Shown piece after piece: positions 8,674-15,907 of a DNA stretch of 64,000 nt. The stretch comes from JADGHX01 sp037200125. Its GTDB lineage: Bacteria; Pseudomonadota; Gammaproteobacteria; Steroidobacterales; Steroidobacteraceae. The stretch is taken from NCBI GenBank assembly GCA_037200125.1, contig JBBCGS010000007.1, forward strand, positions 620,001 through 684,000. Direction: 5' to 3'. The position numbers and the translations under genes are program-made. The stretch's first letter is position 1, and each line of letters starts with the position of its first letter. The notes under the pieces were generated by a model, which was given only the letters and a program-made list of their open reading frames with translations, did no database searches and had not been told where the DNA came from.

Positions 8674-9567
8674 ATGTGTGGAATCGTGGGATTGCTGTTG
8701 AAGAAAGAAGCTCTTCGTCCGCGCCTGGGTGAACTGATGGTGCCCATGCTGGTCGGCATGACGGAGCGCGGGCCGGATTCCTCGGGAATGGCCGTGTTCA
8801 CTCGGCCGGTCGCCGACGGCCGGCGCAAGATCAGCCTGTATTGCCAGTCGGGCGATTTCGACTGGAAGAAACTCGGCTCGGCGCTCACACAGAAGTTCGA
8901 CGCCGCGACGTTCGAAGTCCGCGTGAATCACGCCATCATGACAACCCTGTCGGCGCCGGCGGAAGTTCGCGCGTACCTCGCGGCGAAGTTTCCCGCTGTG
9001 CACGTCCTGAGCGTGGGCCGCTCGATCGATCTCTACAAAGACGTCGGCCTGCCAGCGGACGTAGCAAGGCGATACGACTTCGCGAGCGCCGCCGGCACAC
9101 ATCTCGTCGGTCACACCCGCATGGCGACTGAATCAGCGGTAACGCCGGAGAACGCGCATCCGTACACGGCCGGCGAGGACTGGTGCCTCGTGCACAATGG
9201 ATCGCTCGCCAATCCCGGCATGCTCCGGCGGAAGCTGGAGAAGCTTGGTGAACGCTTCGAAAGCGACTGCGATACAGAAAGCGCGTGTCGCTATCTGCAC
9301 TGGCGGCTACAGAAAGGCGAGTCGCTCGAGACCGCGCTCCATCACGCGTTTCAGGATTTCGACGGGTTCTTCACATTCCTCATGGGCACCGGCGACAAGC
9401 TGGCGCTCGTGCGGGATCCGTTCGCGTGCAAGCCCGCCGTCGTTGCCGAGACGGATGATTATGTGGCGATCGCATCGGAGTTCCGTTCGCTCGCGCACCT
9501 GCCCGACGTACGCAACGCTTCGGTCTTCGAGCCCAAGCCCGAGGAGGTCTATTCATGGACGGTGTGA
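8674..9567 (+). CDS. mgsA: N-methylglutamate synthase subunit A (class II glutamine amidotransferase)
   Basis: A 297-residue Ntn-type glutaminase domain that begins MCGIVG. Cys2 becomes the nucleophile after Met removal. The later stretches VGHTRMATESAVTPENAHPY and WCLVHNGSLANP are the standard PurF/GltB substrate-binding loops. It corresponds to the amidotransferase part of glutamate synthase as a separate polypeptide. In this pathway it would hydrolyse gamma-glutamylmethylamide and pass methylamine to MgsC. GAGGGAG lies upstream of the ATG at normal distance. The 3' end overlaps mgsB by 13 bases. Confidence 0.86.
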   Translation: MCGIVGLLLKKEALRPRLGELMVPMLVGMTERGPDSSGMAVFTRPVADGRRKISLYCQSGDFDWKKLGSALTQKFDAATFEVRVNHAIMTTLSAPAEVRAYLAAKFPAVHVLSVGRSIDLYKDVGLPADVARRYDFASAAGTHLVGHTRMATESAVTPENAHPYTAGEDWCLVHNGSLANPGMLRRKLEKLGERFESDCDTESACRYLHWRLQKGESLETALHHAFQDFDGFFTFLMGTGDKLALVRDPFACKPAVVAETDDYVAIASEFRSLAHLPDVRNASVFEPKPEEVYSWTV

Positions 9568-10241
9568 GAGCGTTCGACCTCCGTACGACCAGCCTTCGTC
9601 AGGCCAATCAGTTCCTGCACGGCGACCTGTCTGACGTCGAAAGTGTGCGCATCGACAATCCTGATGGAGCGCACAGCATCGCCGTCGGGCTCAACGCGCC
9701 CGTGCGCGTCGAGATATTCGGTCACGCGGGCTACTACGCGGCCGGCATGAACCAGCATGCAACGGTTGTCGTTCACGGCAACGCCGGCCCGGGCGTCGCG
9801 GAGAACATGATGTCTGGCACGGTCGAAGTGCGCGGCTTCGCAAGCGGTGGAGCCGGCGCGTCGGCGCACGGCGGCCGGTTGATCATTCGTGGCGATGCCG
9901 GGCTGAGATGCGGCATTTCGCTGAAGGGCGCGGACATCATCGTCGAAGGCGATGTCGGCGGCTTTTCGGCGTTCATGGCGCAAGCGGGCCGCATGCTCGT
10001 TTGCGGGAACGCGGGAGAGGGCCTCGGCGATTCACTGTACGAGGCCGTCATCTATGTACGCGGCGACATTCGCTCGCTTGGCGCGGACGCGCGGGTGGAG
10101 CCCATGGCCGATGCCGATTACTCGGCGGTGAAGGACCTGCTGAAAGCAGCCGGCCTGCGCCACGCTCCGGAAGAGTTCAAGCGCGTGGCTTCGGCGCGCT
10201 CGCTCTATCACTGGAACGCCGACGCGAACCAGGAGTATTGA
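9555..10241 (+). CDS. mgsB: N-methylglutamate synthase subunit B (GXGXG domain)
   Basis: A 228-residue protein made almost entirely of the right-handed beta-helix that forms the C-terminal domain of the glutamate synthase large subunit. Repeated Gly-rich turns are visible (VHGNAGPGVAENMMSG, FASGGAGASAHGG, IRGDAGLRCGISLKG, VCGNAGEGLGDSLYEA). The domain is structural and holds the amidotransferase and FMN units together; no catalytic residues are expected. Its start lies inside mgsA (13-base overlap) and only one base separates it from mgsC, so the three are co-translated. Confidence 0.86.
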   Translation: MDGVRAFDLRTTSLRQANQFLHGDLSDVESVRIDNPDGAHSIAVGLNAPVRVEIFGHAGYYAAGMNQHATVVVHGNAGPGVAENMMSGTVEVRGFASGGAGASAHGGRLIIRGDAGLRCGISLKGADIIVEGDVGGFSAFMAQAGRMLVCGNAGEGLGDSLYEAVIYVRGDIRSLGADARVEPMADADYSAVKDLLKAAGLRHAPEEFKRVASARSLYHWNADANQEY

Positions 10242-10242
10242 G

Positions 10243-11562
10243 ATGGAAGAGAGCGCAACGTTCGATCGCCACACGATCGACTACATCCAGCACGCCGCGG
10301 CGACGGGGCTCTACGAGATCCGGGGGCTCGGCGCGAAGCGAAAGCTGCCGCACTTCGACGATCTCGTTTTCCTCGGCGCGTCGCTGTCCCGCTATCCGCT
10401 CGAAGGCTATCGCGAGAAGTGCAGCACGAAGACCGTGCTGGGCACGCGTTTCGCAACGAAGCCGATCGAGCTGGATATCCCGATCACCATTGCGGGCATG
10501 AGCTTCGGTGCGCTGTCCGCCAACGTGAAGGAAGCGCTCGGCCGCGCCGCGACGCAGCTCGGCACCAGCACGACGACGGGCGATGGCGGGATGACGGCGG
10601 AAGAGCGCGTCTCGTCGAAGACGCTTATCTATCAGTGCTTGCCGTCGCGCTACGGTTTCAACCCAGACGATCTGCGCAAGGCGGACGCGATCGAAGTCGT
10701 GATCGGCCAGGGCGCCAAGCCGGGCGGTGGTGGAATGCTTCTCGGCCAGAAGATCAGCCCTCGTGTCGCGAAGATGCGCACGCTGCCCGAAGGCGTCGAC
10801 CAGCGTTCCGCCTGCCGTCACCCGGATTGGACCGGCCCCGACGATCTCGCCATCAAGATTCGCGAGCTACGCGAGATGACGGACTGGGAAAAGCCCGTGT
10901 ACGTGAAGGTCGGCGCGACGCGCGTCTTTCACGACGTGAAGCTCGCCGTCCATGCGGGAGCGGACGTCGTCGTCGTTGACGGCATGCAGGGCGGCACGGC
11001 CGCGACGCAGATGGCATTCATCGAACACGTCGGCATTCCCACGCTCGCAGCCGTGCGGCAGGCTGTTGAGGCGCTCGAAGAGTTGAACATGAAGGAGCAG
11101 GTGCAGCTCATCGTGTCAGGCGGCATTCGCACCGGCGCGGACGTTGCGAAAGCGATGGCACTCGGCGCGGACGCGGTGTCGATCGGGCAGGGCGTGCTGT
11201 TCGCGCTCGGCTGCAATTCTCGAACCTACGTCCAGGGCGGACGGCACCTCGACGCGACGGCGGACTACGAGCGCATCGGCACGTCCGTGGGCGCTTGTCA
11301 TCACTGCCACACAGGGCGCTGCCCAGTCGGCGTGACGACGCAGGATGCCGTGCTCGAGCAGCGGCTCGAGCCGCTCGTCGGCGCAAAGCGGGTCCGCAAC
11401 TACATCAAGACGCTCAACATGGAGCTCACGATGATCGCCCGTGCCTGCGGCAAGCAGGACGTGCATCACCTCGAGCGCGAGGACCTGGCCGCGCTGACCA
11501 TCGAGGCCGCGGCCATGGCGCGAATCCCGCTTGCGGGCACGTCGTGGGTGCCCGGCACTTGA
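10243..11562 (+). CDS. mgsC: N-methylglutamate synthase subunit C (FMN/Fe-S glutamate synthase-like)
   Basis: A 439-residue protein equal to the central and FMN-binding part of glutamate synthase. Seen are ITIAGMSFGALSANVKEALG, QGAKPGGGGMLLGQKIS (flavin and 2-oxoglutarate loops), VVVVDGMQGGTAATQ and a Cys cluster, CHHCHTGRCPVGV, for the 3Fe-4S centre. It would reductively combine methylamine with 2-oxoglutarate to give N-methylglutamate. Ordinary glutamate synthase keeps these domains in one 1500-residue chain. The split into three genes beside gmaS and mgd genes is diagnostic of the N-methylglutamate route. Start ATG 10243 is one base after mgsB. Confidence 0.88.
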   Translation: MEESATFDRHTIDYIQHAAATGLYEIRGLGAKRKLPHFDDLVFLGASLSRYPLEGYREKCSTKTVLGTRFATKPIELDIPITIAGMSFGALSANVKEALGRAATQLGTSTTTGDGGMTAEERVSSKTLIYQCLPSRYGFNPDDLRKADAIEVVIGQGAKPGGGGMLLGQKISPRVAKMRTLPEGVDQRSACRHPDWTGPDDLAIKIRELREMTDWEKPVYVKVGATRVFHDVKLAVHAGADVVVVDGMQGGTAATQMAFIEHVGIPTLAAVRQAVEALEELNMKEQVQLIVSGGIRTGADVAKAMALGADAVSIGQGVLFALGCNSRTYVQGGRHLDATADYERIGTSVGACHHCHTGRCPVGVTTQDAVLEQRLEPLVGAKRVRNYIKTLNMELTMIARACGKQDVHHLEREDLAALTIEAAAMARIPLAGTSWVPGT

Positions 11563-11577
11563 GGTTAAGATGGGCCG

Positions 11578-12456
11578 ATGACGAAACTGGAAGAGAAGAT
11601 TCGCGCAAGAGAGTTCGTGGTCACCACCGAGCTCACGCCGCCCAAGGGCACCGATCTCACTGAGCTCTTCGCCAAGGCGGATGCGCTCAAGGGCTATGCG
11701 GACGCCATCAACCTTACCGAATCGCCGCGCGCACGCATGGCCGTGGAGCCCAAGGCGGTCGCGCGCCTGCTCATCGAGCGCGGGCTCGAGCCGATCGTTC
11801 AGGTGACGGCGCGGGATCGCAACCGCATCGCTATCCAGGCGGACCTGCTGGGCGCCGCGCTTCTCGGCGTCGGTAACTTCCTGTTCATGACCGGGGACAA
11901 TCCGAAAAACGGCGATCATCCCGATGCGAAGGGCGTGTTCGATCTCACGACGCTGGAGATGCTGGCGGCGGCGCGCGGCCTGCGCGACGGCCACGATATG
12001 ACCGGTAACGAGCTCAAAGGCGCGCCGATTTCATTTCTCGGCGCCACCGGCAACCCGTGCGCCGCGGACATGACGTTCGAGCTCGAGAACACCCGGCGCA
12101 AGATCGAGGCGGGCGCGCAGTTCATGCAGACCCAGGCGATCTACGACACGGATGTTCTGGCGCGCTTTCTCGAAGCCGCGAAGCTTGACGACACGGCGTT
12201 GCTCGCGGGGGTCATCCCGCTCAAGTCCGCGAAGATGGCCGCTTGGCTCAACGGCAACGTGCCGGGCATTCGCGTGCCGCAGCCGCTGATCGATGAGATG
12301 GAAGCGGCGGGCCCGGAGGGCGAAGCCGCGAAAGGTGTCGAGATCGCCGCGCGCATCATTCGCGAGATCCGCAAGCTCTGCGCCGGCGTGCACATCATGG
12401 CCATCGGCTGGGAAGCGAAGATCCCCGAGATTCTGCAGGCCAGCGGCTTGCGTTGA
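11578..12456 (+). CDS. MetF-family methylenetetrahydrofolate oxidoreductase
   Basis: A 292-residue FAD-binding TIM-barrel protein of the MTHFR family. Key stretches are FVVTTELTPPKG with the conserved Glu, DAINLTESPRARM, IVQVTARDRNR and FLFMTGDNPKNGDHP. It follows mgsC by 15 bases and closes the methylamine operon. Standard MetF reduces methylene- to methyl-tetrahydrofolate for methionine synthesis. Beside N-methylglutamate dehydrogenase, which produces methylene-tetrahydrofolate, it may instead balance that C1 pool, and the direction of flux is unknown. THF-linked O-demethylation clusters in sphingomonads carry a comparable metF copy. A long inverted repeat begins right at its stop codon. 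Confidence 0.82.
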   Translation: MTKLEEKIRAREFVVTTELTPPKGTDLTELFAKADALKGYADAINLTESPRARMAVEPKAVARLLIERGLEPIVQVTARDRNRIAIQADLLGAALLGVGNFLFMTGDNPKNGDHPDAKGVFDLTTLEMLAAARGLRDGHDMTGNELKGAPISFLGATGNPCAADMTFELENTRRKIEAGAQFMQTQAIYDTDVLARFLEAAKLDDTALLAGVIPLKSAKMAAWLNGNVPGIRVPQPLIDEMEAAGPEGEAAKGVEIAARIIREIRKLCAGVHIMAIGWEAKIPEILQASGLR

Positions 12457-12580
12457 GGAAAGTCTGAAGAACTTCTCCGAGATCGCCCCGACGGCATCAG
12501 GAAGCCGACCGCTTCGGTTGCGCGCCCCGGCGCCGCAGTCGGCTACAAGCGATCTCGGAGCAATTCTTCAGACTTTCCTC
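12455..12580. repeat. long inverted repeat between convergent genes
   Basis: The 31-base arms (12455-12485 and 12550-12580) match at 29 of 31 positions as inverted copies (GAGGAAAGTCTGAAGAA at the outer end, CTCCGAGATCG at the inner end). The 64-base loop has a second small stem (AGCCGAC/GTCGGCT). It fills the gap between the MetF-family gene and the convergent zinc-ribbon gene. It may act as a bidirectional terminator or be a non-autonomous mobile palindrome; it does not contain the core of the REP-like arms seen elsewhere in the window. Confidence 0.75.
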
Positions 12581-12590
12581 GACGGCTACG

Positions 12591-12812
12591 CTACGCCCTC
12601 GGCTCCAGGTCGAGCGGCTCCGGTGCGGGCGGGCGCGTTGTATACAGCACCTTCTTGCACTTGTGGCAGACGATGTCCGGCACTTCGGCGACCATCGGGT
12701 TGCAACAGCCACAGCCCAGGCCGAGAGCCCAATCGAACAGGGCGACCATTTCATCGTCCCATTCGGCCCCGCAGGCTGGGCAGTTGGGTCGGGGAACACA
12801 CTCGTAGGCCAC
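12591..12812 (-). CDS. small zinc-ribbon-like hypothetical protein
   Basis: A 73-residue protein with CPAC, a CGCC cluster and CHKC, enough cysteines for one or two zinc sites; the rest is acidic and Pro-rich. I do not recognise a named family. The start is taken as GTG 12812, because GGAAG sits seven bases upstream and the upstream ATG at 12914 would run into the divergent dehydrogenase gene. The gene is convergent with the MetF-family gene across a long inverted repeat. Function unknown; a metal-binding or adaptor role is all the sequence suggests. Confidence 0.6.
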   Translation of the reverse strand: MAYECVPRPNCPACGAEWDDEMVALFDWALGLGCGCCNPMVAEVPDIVCHKCKKVLYTTRPPAPEPLDLEPRA

Positions 12813-12876
12813 GAAATCGCTTCCGGCGTCTATGATTATGGAATCGTTGCACGAGCTTCCTGAAAAGGCGAATTGA

Positions 12877-13854
12877 ATGTCCACCGCGTCCCCCGGATCC
12901 ACTGTGTTCATCACCGACTATGCCTGGCCCGATGTCGAGATCGAGCGCAAGGTGATCGAGGGGGCGGGCTTCCGCCTCGTGGCGGGCCCGGCGACGCCGG
13001 CGTCGGCCGCGCAGATCGAAGCGCTGGTCGAGCAGAGCCAGCCCGCGGGCATCCTCACGAACTGGGCGCCGGTGTCGGCGAAGGCCGTGGGCCTGAGCCC
13101 CAACCTGCGAATCATCGGGCGGCTGGGTGTCGGCCTCGACAACATCGCTGTGGACGAAGCGACTCGCCGTGGCATCTGGGTCACGAACGTTCCGGATTAT
13201 TGCTTCGAAGAGGTGGCCGATCATTCGGTCGGCATGCTGCTGTCGTTCACGCGTGGGCTCATGCATTTCGATCGCGAGGTGAAAGCGGGCCGGTGGGAGC
13301 CTTCGACCGCGCGGCTGCTTCGCATGAGCACGCTCACGGTCGGTATCGTCGGATACGGCCGCATCGGCCGGAGCACGGCGCAGAAGCTCAATGGATTCGG
13401 GGCGCGTGTGCTCGCCTACACGCGTAGCGCGCAGGCTGAGAAGGGCGTGGAGTTCGTCGCCCTCGACAGGTTGCTGCGAGAGTCGGACGCGGTGATCGTT
13501 CACATTCCGCTTACGCCGGAAACCAGGCACCTTCTCAATCGGGAGCGTTTTGCTTCGATGAAGCGCGGCGCGGTGCTCGTGAACGTGAGTCGTGGAGCGG
13601 TGATGGATACGAATGCGCTGATCGAAGCGCTGCAGTCGGGTCACCTCGGTGGTGCCGCGCTCGACGTGCTGGAGAACGAGCCCAACGTGCCGCCTGCGTT
13701 GCTTGCTCTGCCGAACGTGATGATCACGCCGCACATCGCCTTCACGTCGGACGCGTCGTTACGTGAGTTGCGTACGTGGGCGAGTGAAGAGATCGTGCGC
13801 GTGCTTCAGGGGCAGCCGCCGAAAGAAGGGCGGAACAAGCCCATCCGGGCGTAG
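12877..13854 (+). CDS. D-isomer-specific 2-hydroxyacid dehydrogenase
   Basis: A 325-residue NAD-dependent dehydrogenase. The substrate-binding halves flank a Rossmann domain with VGIVGYGRIGRSTAQKL (residues ~150-170). The catalytic set is visible: Arg in NVSRGAVMD, Glu in DVLENEPN and His in ITPHIAF. There is no C-terminal ACT domain, so it is not the biosynthetic SerA, which is at 57880. The closest fold group is phosphoglycerate/hydroxypyruvate dehydrogenase and C-terminal-binding-protein-like. It stands alone, and the substrate cannot be named from sequence. Confidence 0.82.
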   Translation: MSTASPGSTVFITDYAWPDVEIERKVIEGAGFRLVAGPATPASAAQIEALVEQSQPAGILTNWAPVSAKAVGLSPNLRIIGRLGVGLDNIAVDEATRRGIWVTNVPDYCFEEVADHSVGMLLSFTRGLMHFDREVKAGRWEPSTARLLRMSTLTVGIVGYGRIGRSTAQKLNGFGARVLAYTRSAQAEKGVEFVALDRLLRESDAVIVHIPLTPETRHLLNRERFASMKRGAVLVNVSRGAVMDTNALIEALQSGHLGGAALDVLENEPNVPPALLALPNVMITPHIAFTSDASLRELRTWASEEIVRVLQGQPPKEGRNKPIRA

Positions 13855-13884
13855 CGAGGGCGCGTCGGGGCGGCTGCGCCACCA

Positions 13885-13922
13885 GAGGCCCTCAATCGCC
13901 GGGTGGCTTGGAGAAGCCGCCC
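13885..13922. repeat. REP-like palindromic arm, degenerate copy
   Basis: The arm GAGGCCCTCAATCGCCGGG matches the arms at 41902, 44777, 56605 and 63111. It runs into a short hairpin (CGGGTGGCTT, GGAG, AAGCCGCCCG). It lies between the dehydrogenase and the convergent gntR gene and may serve as a terminator for both. Confidence 0.7.
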
Positions 13923-13933
13923 GCGTAAACGAG

Positions 13934-14665
13934 CTAGCCTTCCAGGCGGCTTTCCAAGTCGACGCCCGCGATCTCGTAACCCCGGCTGTAGTCGCGGATG
14001 TGTCGCGTCATCCAGCTGCGCGCCGCTTCCGCGTCTTTCGAACGAATGGCTTCGAGAATGCGTTTCTCGGCGGTGATGATGCGCGCGCGGGATTGCGGCA
14101 CCTTGTCCATCATCGAGCGCAGCGAGGGCTCGAGAAGCTGCAGCAGCGGGTCGTGGCCCATCATCAGGATGCGGTTGTGAGTGGCGGCGCCGACCGCGCG
14201 GAAAAACTCCGCCGCATGAAACGCCGCGCTCTCCGTGTCTTCATTGTCGGCGGCGAAGTTCGCCGACGCCTTGGCGATAGTCGCCAGATCCGCCTCCGTG
14301 CGACGGCGCGCGGCGGCCTCCGCGATCGGAGGCTCGAGGATCATGAGCGCCTCCCACACGTCCCGGTACGTGACGTCGTGCATCACCAACGCACGGCTCA
14401 CGCCTTCGGCGACGTGGTCGGCTTCCGGCCGTGTCACGACGAGCAGTTTGGAGCCGCGACTTCGCCCGAGGAGGCCGGAGCCCTGCAGTTCGCGCACGGC
14501 TTCACGCACTGTCGAGCGATTGACGCCGAACTGGCGGGCCAGCTCTGTTTCCGACGGCAGACGGTCGCCACGCTGAAGCGTGCGGTCGAGAATGCGCTCC
14601 ATCAGCGCCTCGGCCACCTTGCGATACGCGGGCTCCGTCTGGATGGCGTCGAACTCGATGGCCAT
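13934..14665 (-). CDS. GntR-family regulator, FadR/FCD type
   Basis: A 243-residue regulator with an N-terminal winged helix (RGDRLPSETELARQFGVNRSTVREAVREL, residues ~30-62) and an all-helical FCD ligand domain (MILEPPIAEAAARR ... ARSWMTRHIRDYSRG). It follows ivd by four bases on the same strand, so both are one transcript. A palindrome of FadR type lies in the ivd-mccA promoter gap, so this protein probably controls leucine/isovalerate breakdown and itself. Gammaproteobacterial leucine genes are more often governed by a MerR-type LiuR, so this arrangement is notable. Ligand unknown; an acyl-CoA or branched acid is plausible. Confidence 0.85.
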   Translation of the reverse strand: MAIEFDAIQTEPAYRKVAEALMERILDRTLQRGDRLPSETELARQFGVNRSTVREAVRELQGSGLLGRSRGSKLLVVTRPEADHVAEGVSRALVMHDVTYRDVWEALMILEPPIAEAAARRRTEADLATIAKASANFAADNEDTESAAFHAAEFFRAVGAATHNRILMMGHDPLLQLLEPSLRSMMDKVPQSRARIITAEKRILEAIRSKDAEAARSWMTRHIRDYSRGYEIAGVDLESRLEG

Positions 14666-14669
14666 GCGC

Positions 14670-15842
14670 TCAGGCCGCCGCGTCGAACAGCTCGCGACCG
14701 ATCAGGATGCGCCGGATCTCCTGCGTGCCCGCGCCGATCTCGTAGAGCTTCGCATCCCGCAGCAGCCTTCCGGCGGGAAATTCATTCATGTACCCGTTGC
14801 CGCCCAGCGCCTGGATCGCTTCGAGCGCGACCTGCGTCGCGCGGCCGGCCGCGAACAGAATGCAAGCAGCGGCGTCACGACGCGTCACGCGCTTTTCATC
14901 GCATGCACGCGCGACTGCATAGACGTACGCGCGGCTCGCGTTGAGGTCCGCATACATGTCCGCCATCTTCGCCTGCATGAGCTGGAACGTGCCGATCGGG
15001 CGCTCGAACTGCTTGCGCTCGTGCACATACGGCAGCACCAGCTCCAGCGCCGCGCTCATGAGCCCGAGCGGCCCGCCCGCAAGCACGACGCGCTCGTAGT
15101 CGAGCCCGCTCATGAGCACGCGAACACCTTCGTTTTCGTGCCCGAGCACGTTCACCGCAGGCACCGCGCACTCTTCGAACACAAGCTCGCAGGTGCTCGA
15201 ACCGCGCATGCCGAGCTTGTCGAGCTTCTGCGCAGTCGAGAACCCTTTGAAGCCGCGCTCGATGATGAACGCGGTGATGCCGCGCGAGCCCGCGGCCGGC
15301 TCGGTCTTGGCGTAGACCACGAGCACGTCGGCATCCGGCCCGTTGGTGATCCACATCTTGCGGCCGGTGAGCACGTACTCCGACCCACGCTTCACGGCGC
15401 GCAGCTGCATGGAGACGACATCGGACCCCGCGCCGGGCTCGGACATCGCGAGCGCGCCGACGTGTTCTCCCGACACGAGGCGGGGGAGGTACTCGTCCCG
15501 CTGCGCATCCGTGCCATTCAGCCGTATCTGGTTCACGCAAAGGTTCGAATGCGCGCCGTAGCTCAGGCCGACGGCACCGCACGCGCGCGAGATTTCTTCC
15601 ATGACCACCGTATGTGCGAGATAGCCGAGGTCCGATCCGCCCCAGCGCTCCGGCACGGTGACGCCCAGCAGGCCCTGTGCGCCCAGCTTCGGCCACAGCG
15701 CGCGCGGAAATTCGTTGGTGCGATCCATCTCGTCGGCCAGCGGCGCGATCTCCGCCGTGGCGAAGCGGCGCACTTCGCGGCGGATCTCGTCCAGTGTTTC
15801 GCCCAAGCCGAAGTCAAAATCCCACGCGGCCGATGTCGCCAT
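14670..15842 (-). CDS. ivd: isovaleryl-CoA dehydrogenase
   Basis: A 390-residue acyl-CoA dehydrogenase. Features are an N-terminal helical domain, the middle beta domain with ALAMSEPGAGSDVVSMQL, and the C-terminal domain with GNGYMNEFPAGRLLRDAKLYEIGAGTQEI. The Glu in LDYERVVLAGGPLG is at the position of the unusual catalytic Glu of isovaleryl-CoA dehydrogenases. It converts isovaleryl-CoA to 3-methylcrotonyl-CoA, the substrate of the divergent mccA product. ATG 15842 was chosen because it gives the family N-terminus; the frame is open to 15902 but that would cross the operator. gntR is downstream. Confidence 0.9.
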   Translation of the reverse strand: MATSAAWDFDFGLGETLDEIRREVRRFATAEIAPLADEMDRTNEFPRALWPKLGAQGLLGVTVPERWGGSDLGYLAHTVVMEEISRACGAVGLSYGAHSNLCVNQIRLNGTDAQRDEYLPRLVSGEHVGALAMSEPGAGSDVVSMQLRAVKRGSEYVLTGRKMWITNGPDADVLVVYAKTEPAAGSRGITAFIIERGFKGFSTAQKLDKLGMRGSSTCELVFEECAVPAVNVLGHENEGVRVLMSGLDYERVVLAGGPLGLMSAALELVLPYVHERKQFERPIGTFQLMQAKMADMYADLNASRAYVYAVARACDEKRVTRRDAAACILFAAGRATQVALEAIQALGGNGYMNEFPAGRLLRDAKLYEIGAGTQEIRRILIGRELFDAAA

Positions 15843-15872
15843 GGCTTGCCTGCCCCACTGTTTGGATCGTAG

Positions 15873-15887
15873 GATTGTCGGACAATC
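15873..15887. promoter_or_regulatory. FadR-type GntR operator candidate between ivd and mccA
   Basis: GATTGTCGGACAATC is a perfect palindrome around a central G. Its core TTGTCGGACAA fits the TNGTNNNACNA consensus known for FadR-subfamily GntR proteins. It lies in the 65-base gap between divergent ivd and mccA, and gntR sits downstream of ivd. One dimer here could control both directions. Confidence 0.65.
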
Positions 15888-15907
15888 GGACGAGAGGCAC
15901 AAGCGGG

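Noticed and set aside
10243..11562. Ordinary glutamate synthase for ammonium assimilation.
   Set aside because: The three domains are on separate genes with no gltD partner and are joined to gmaS and mgd genes.
12877..13854. A second serA.
   Set aside because: It lacks the ACT domain and is not linked to serine genes; the biosynthetic SerA is at 57880.
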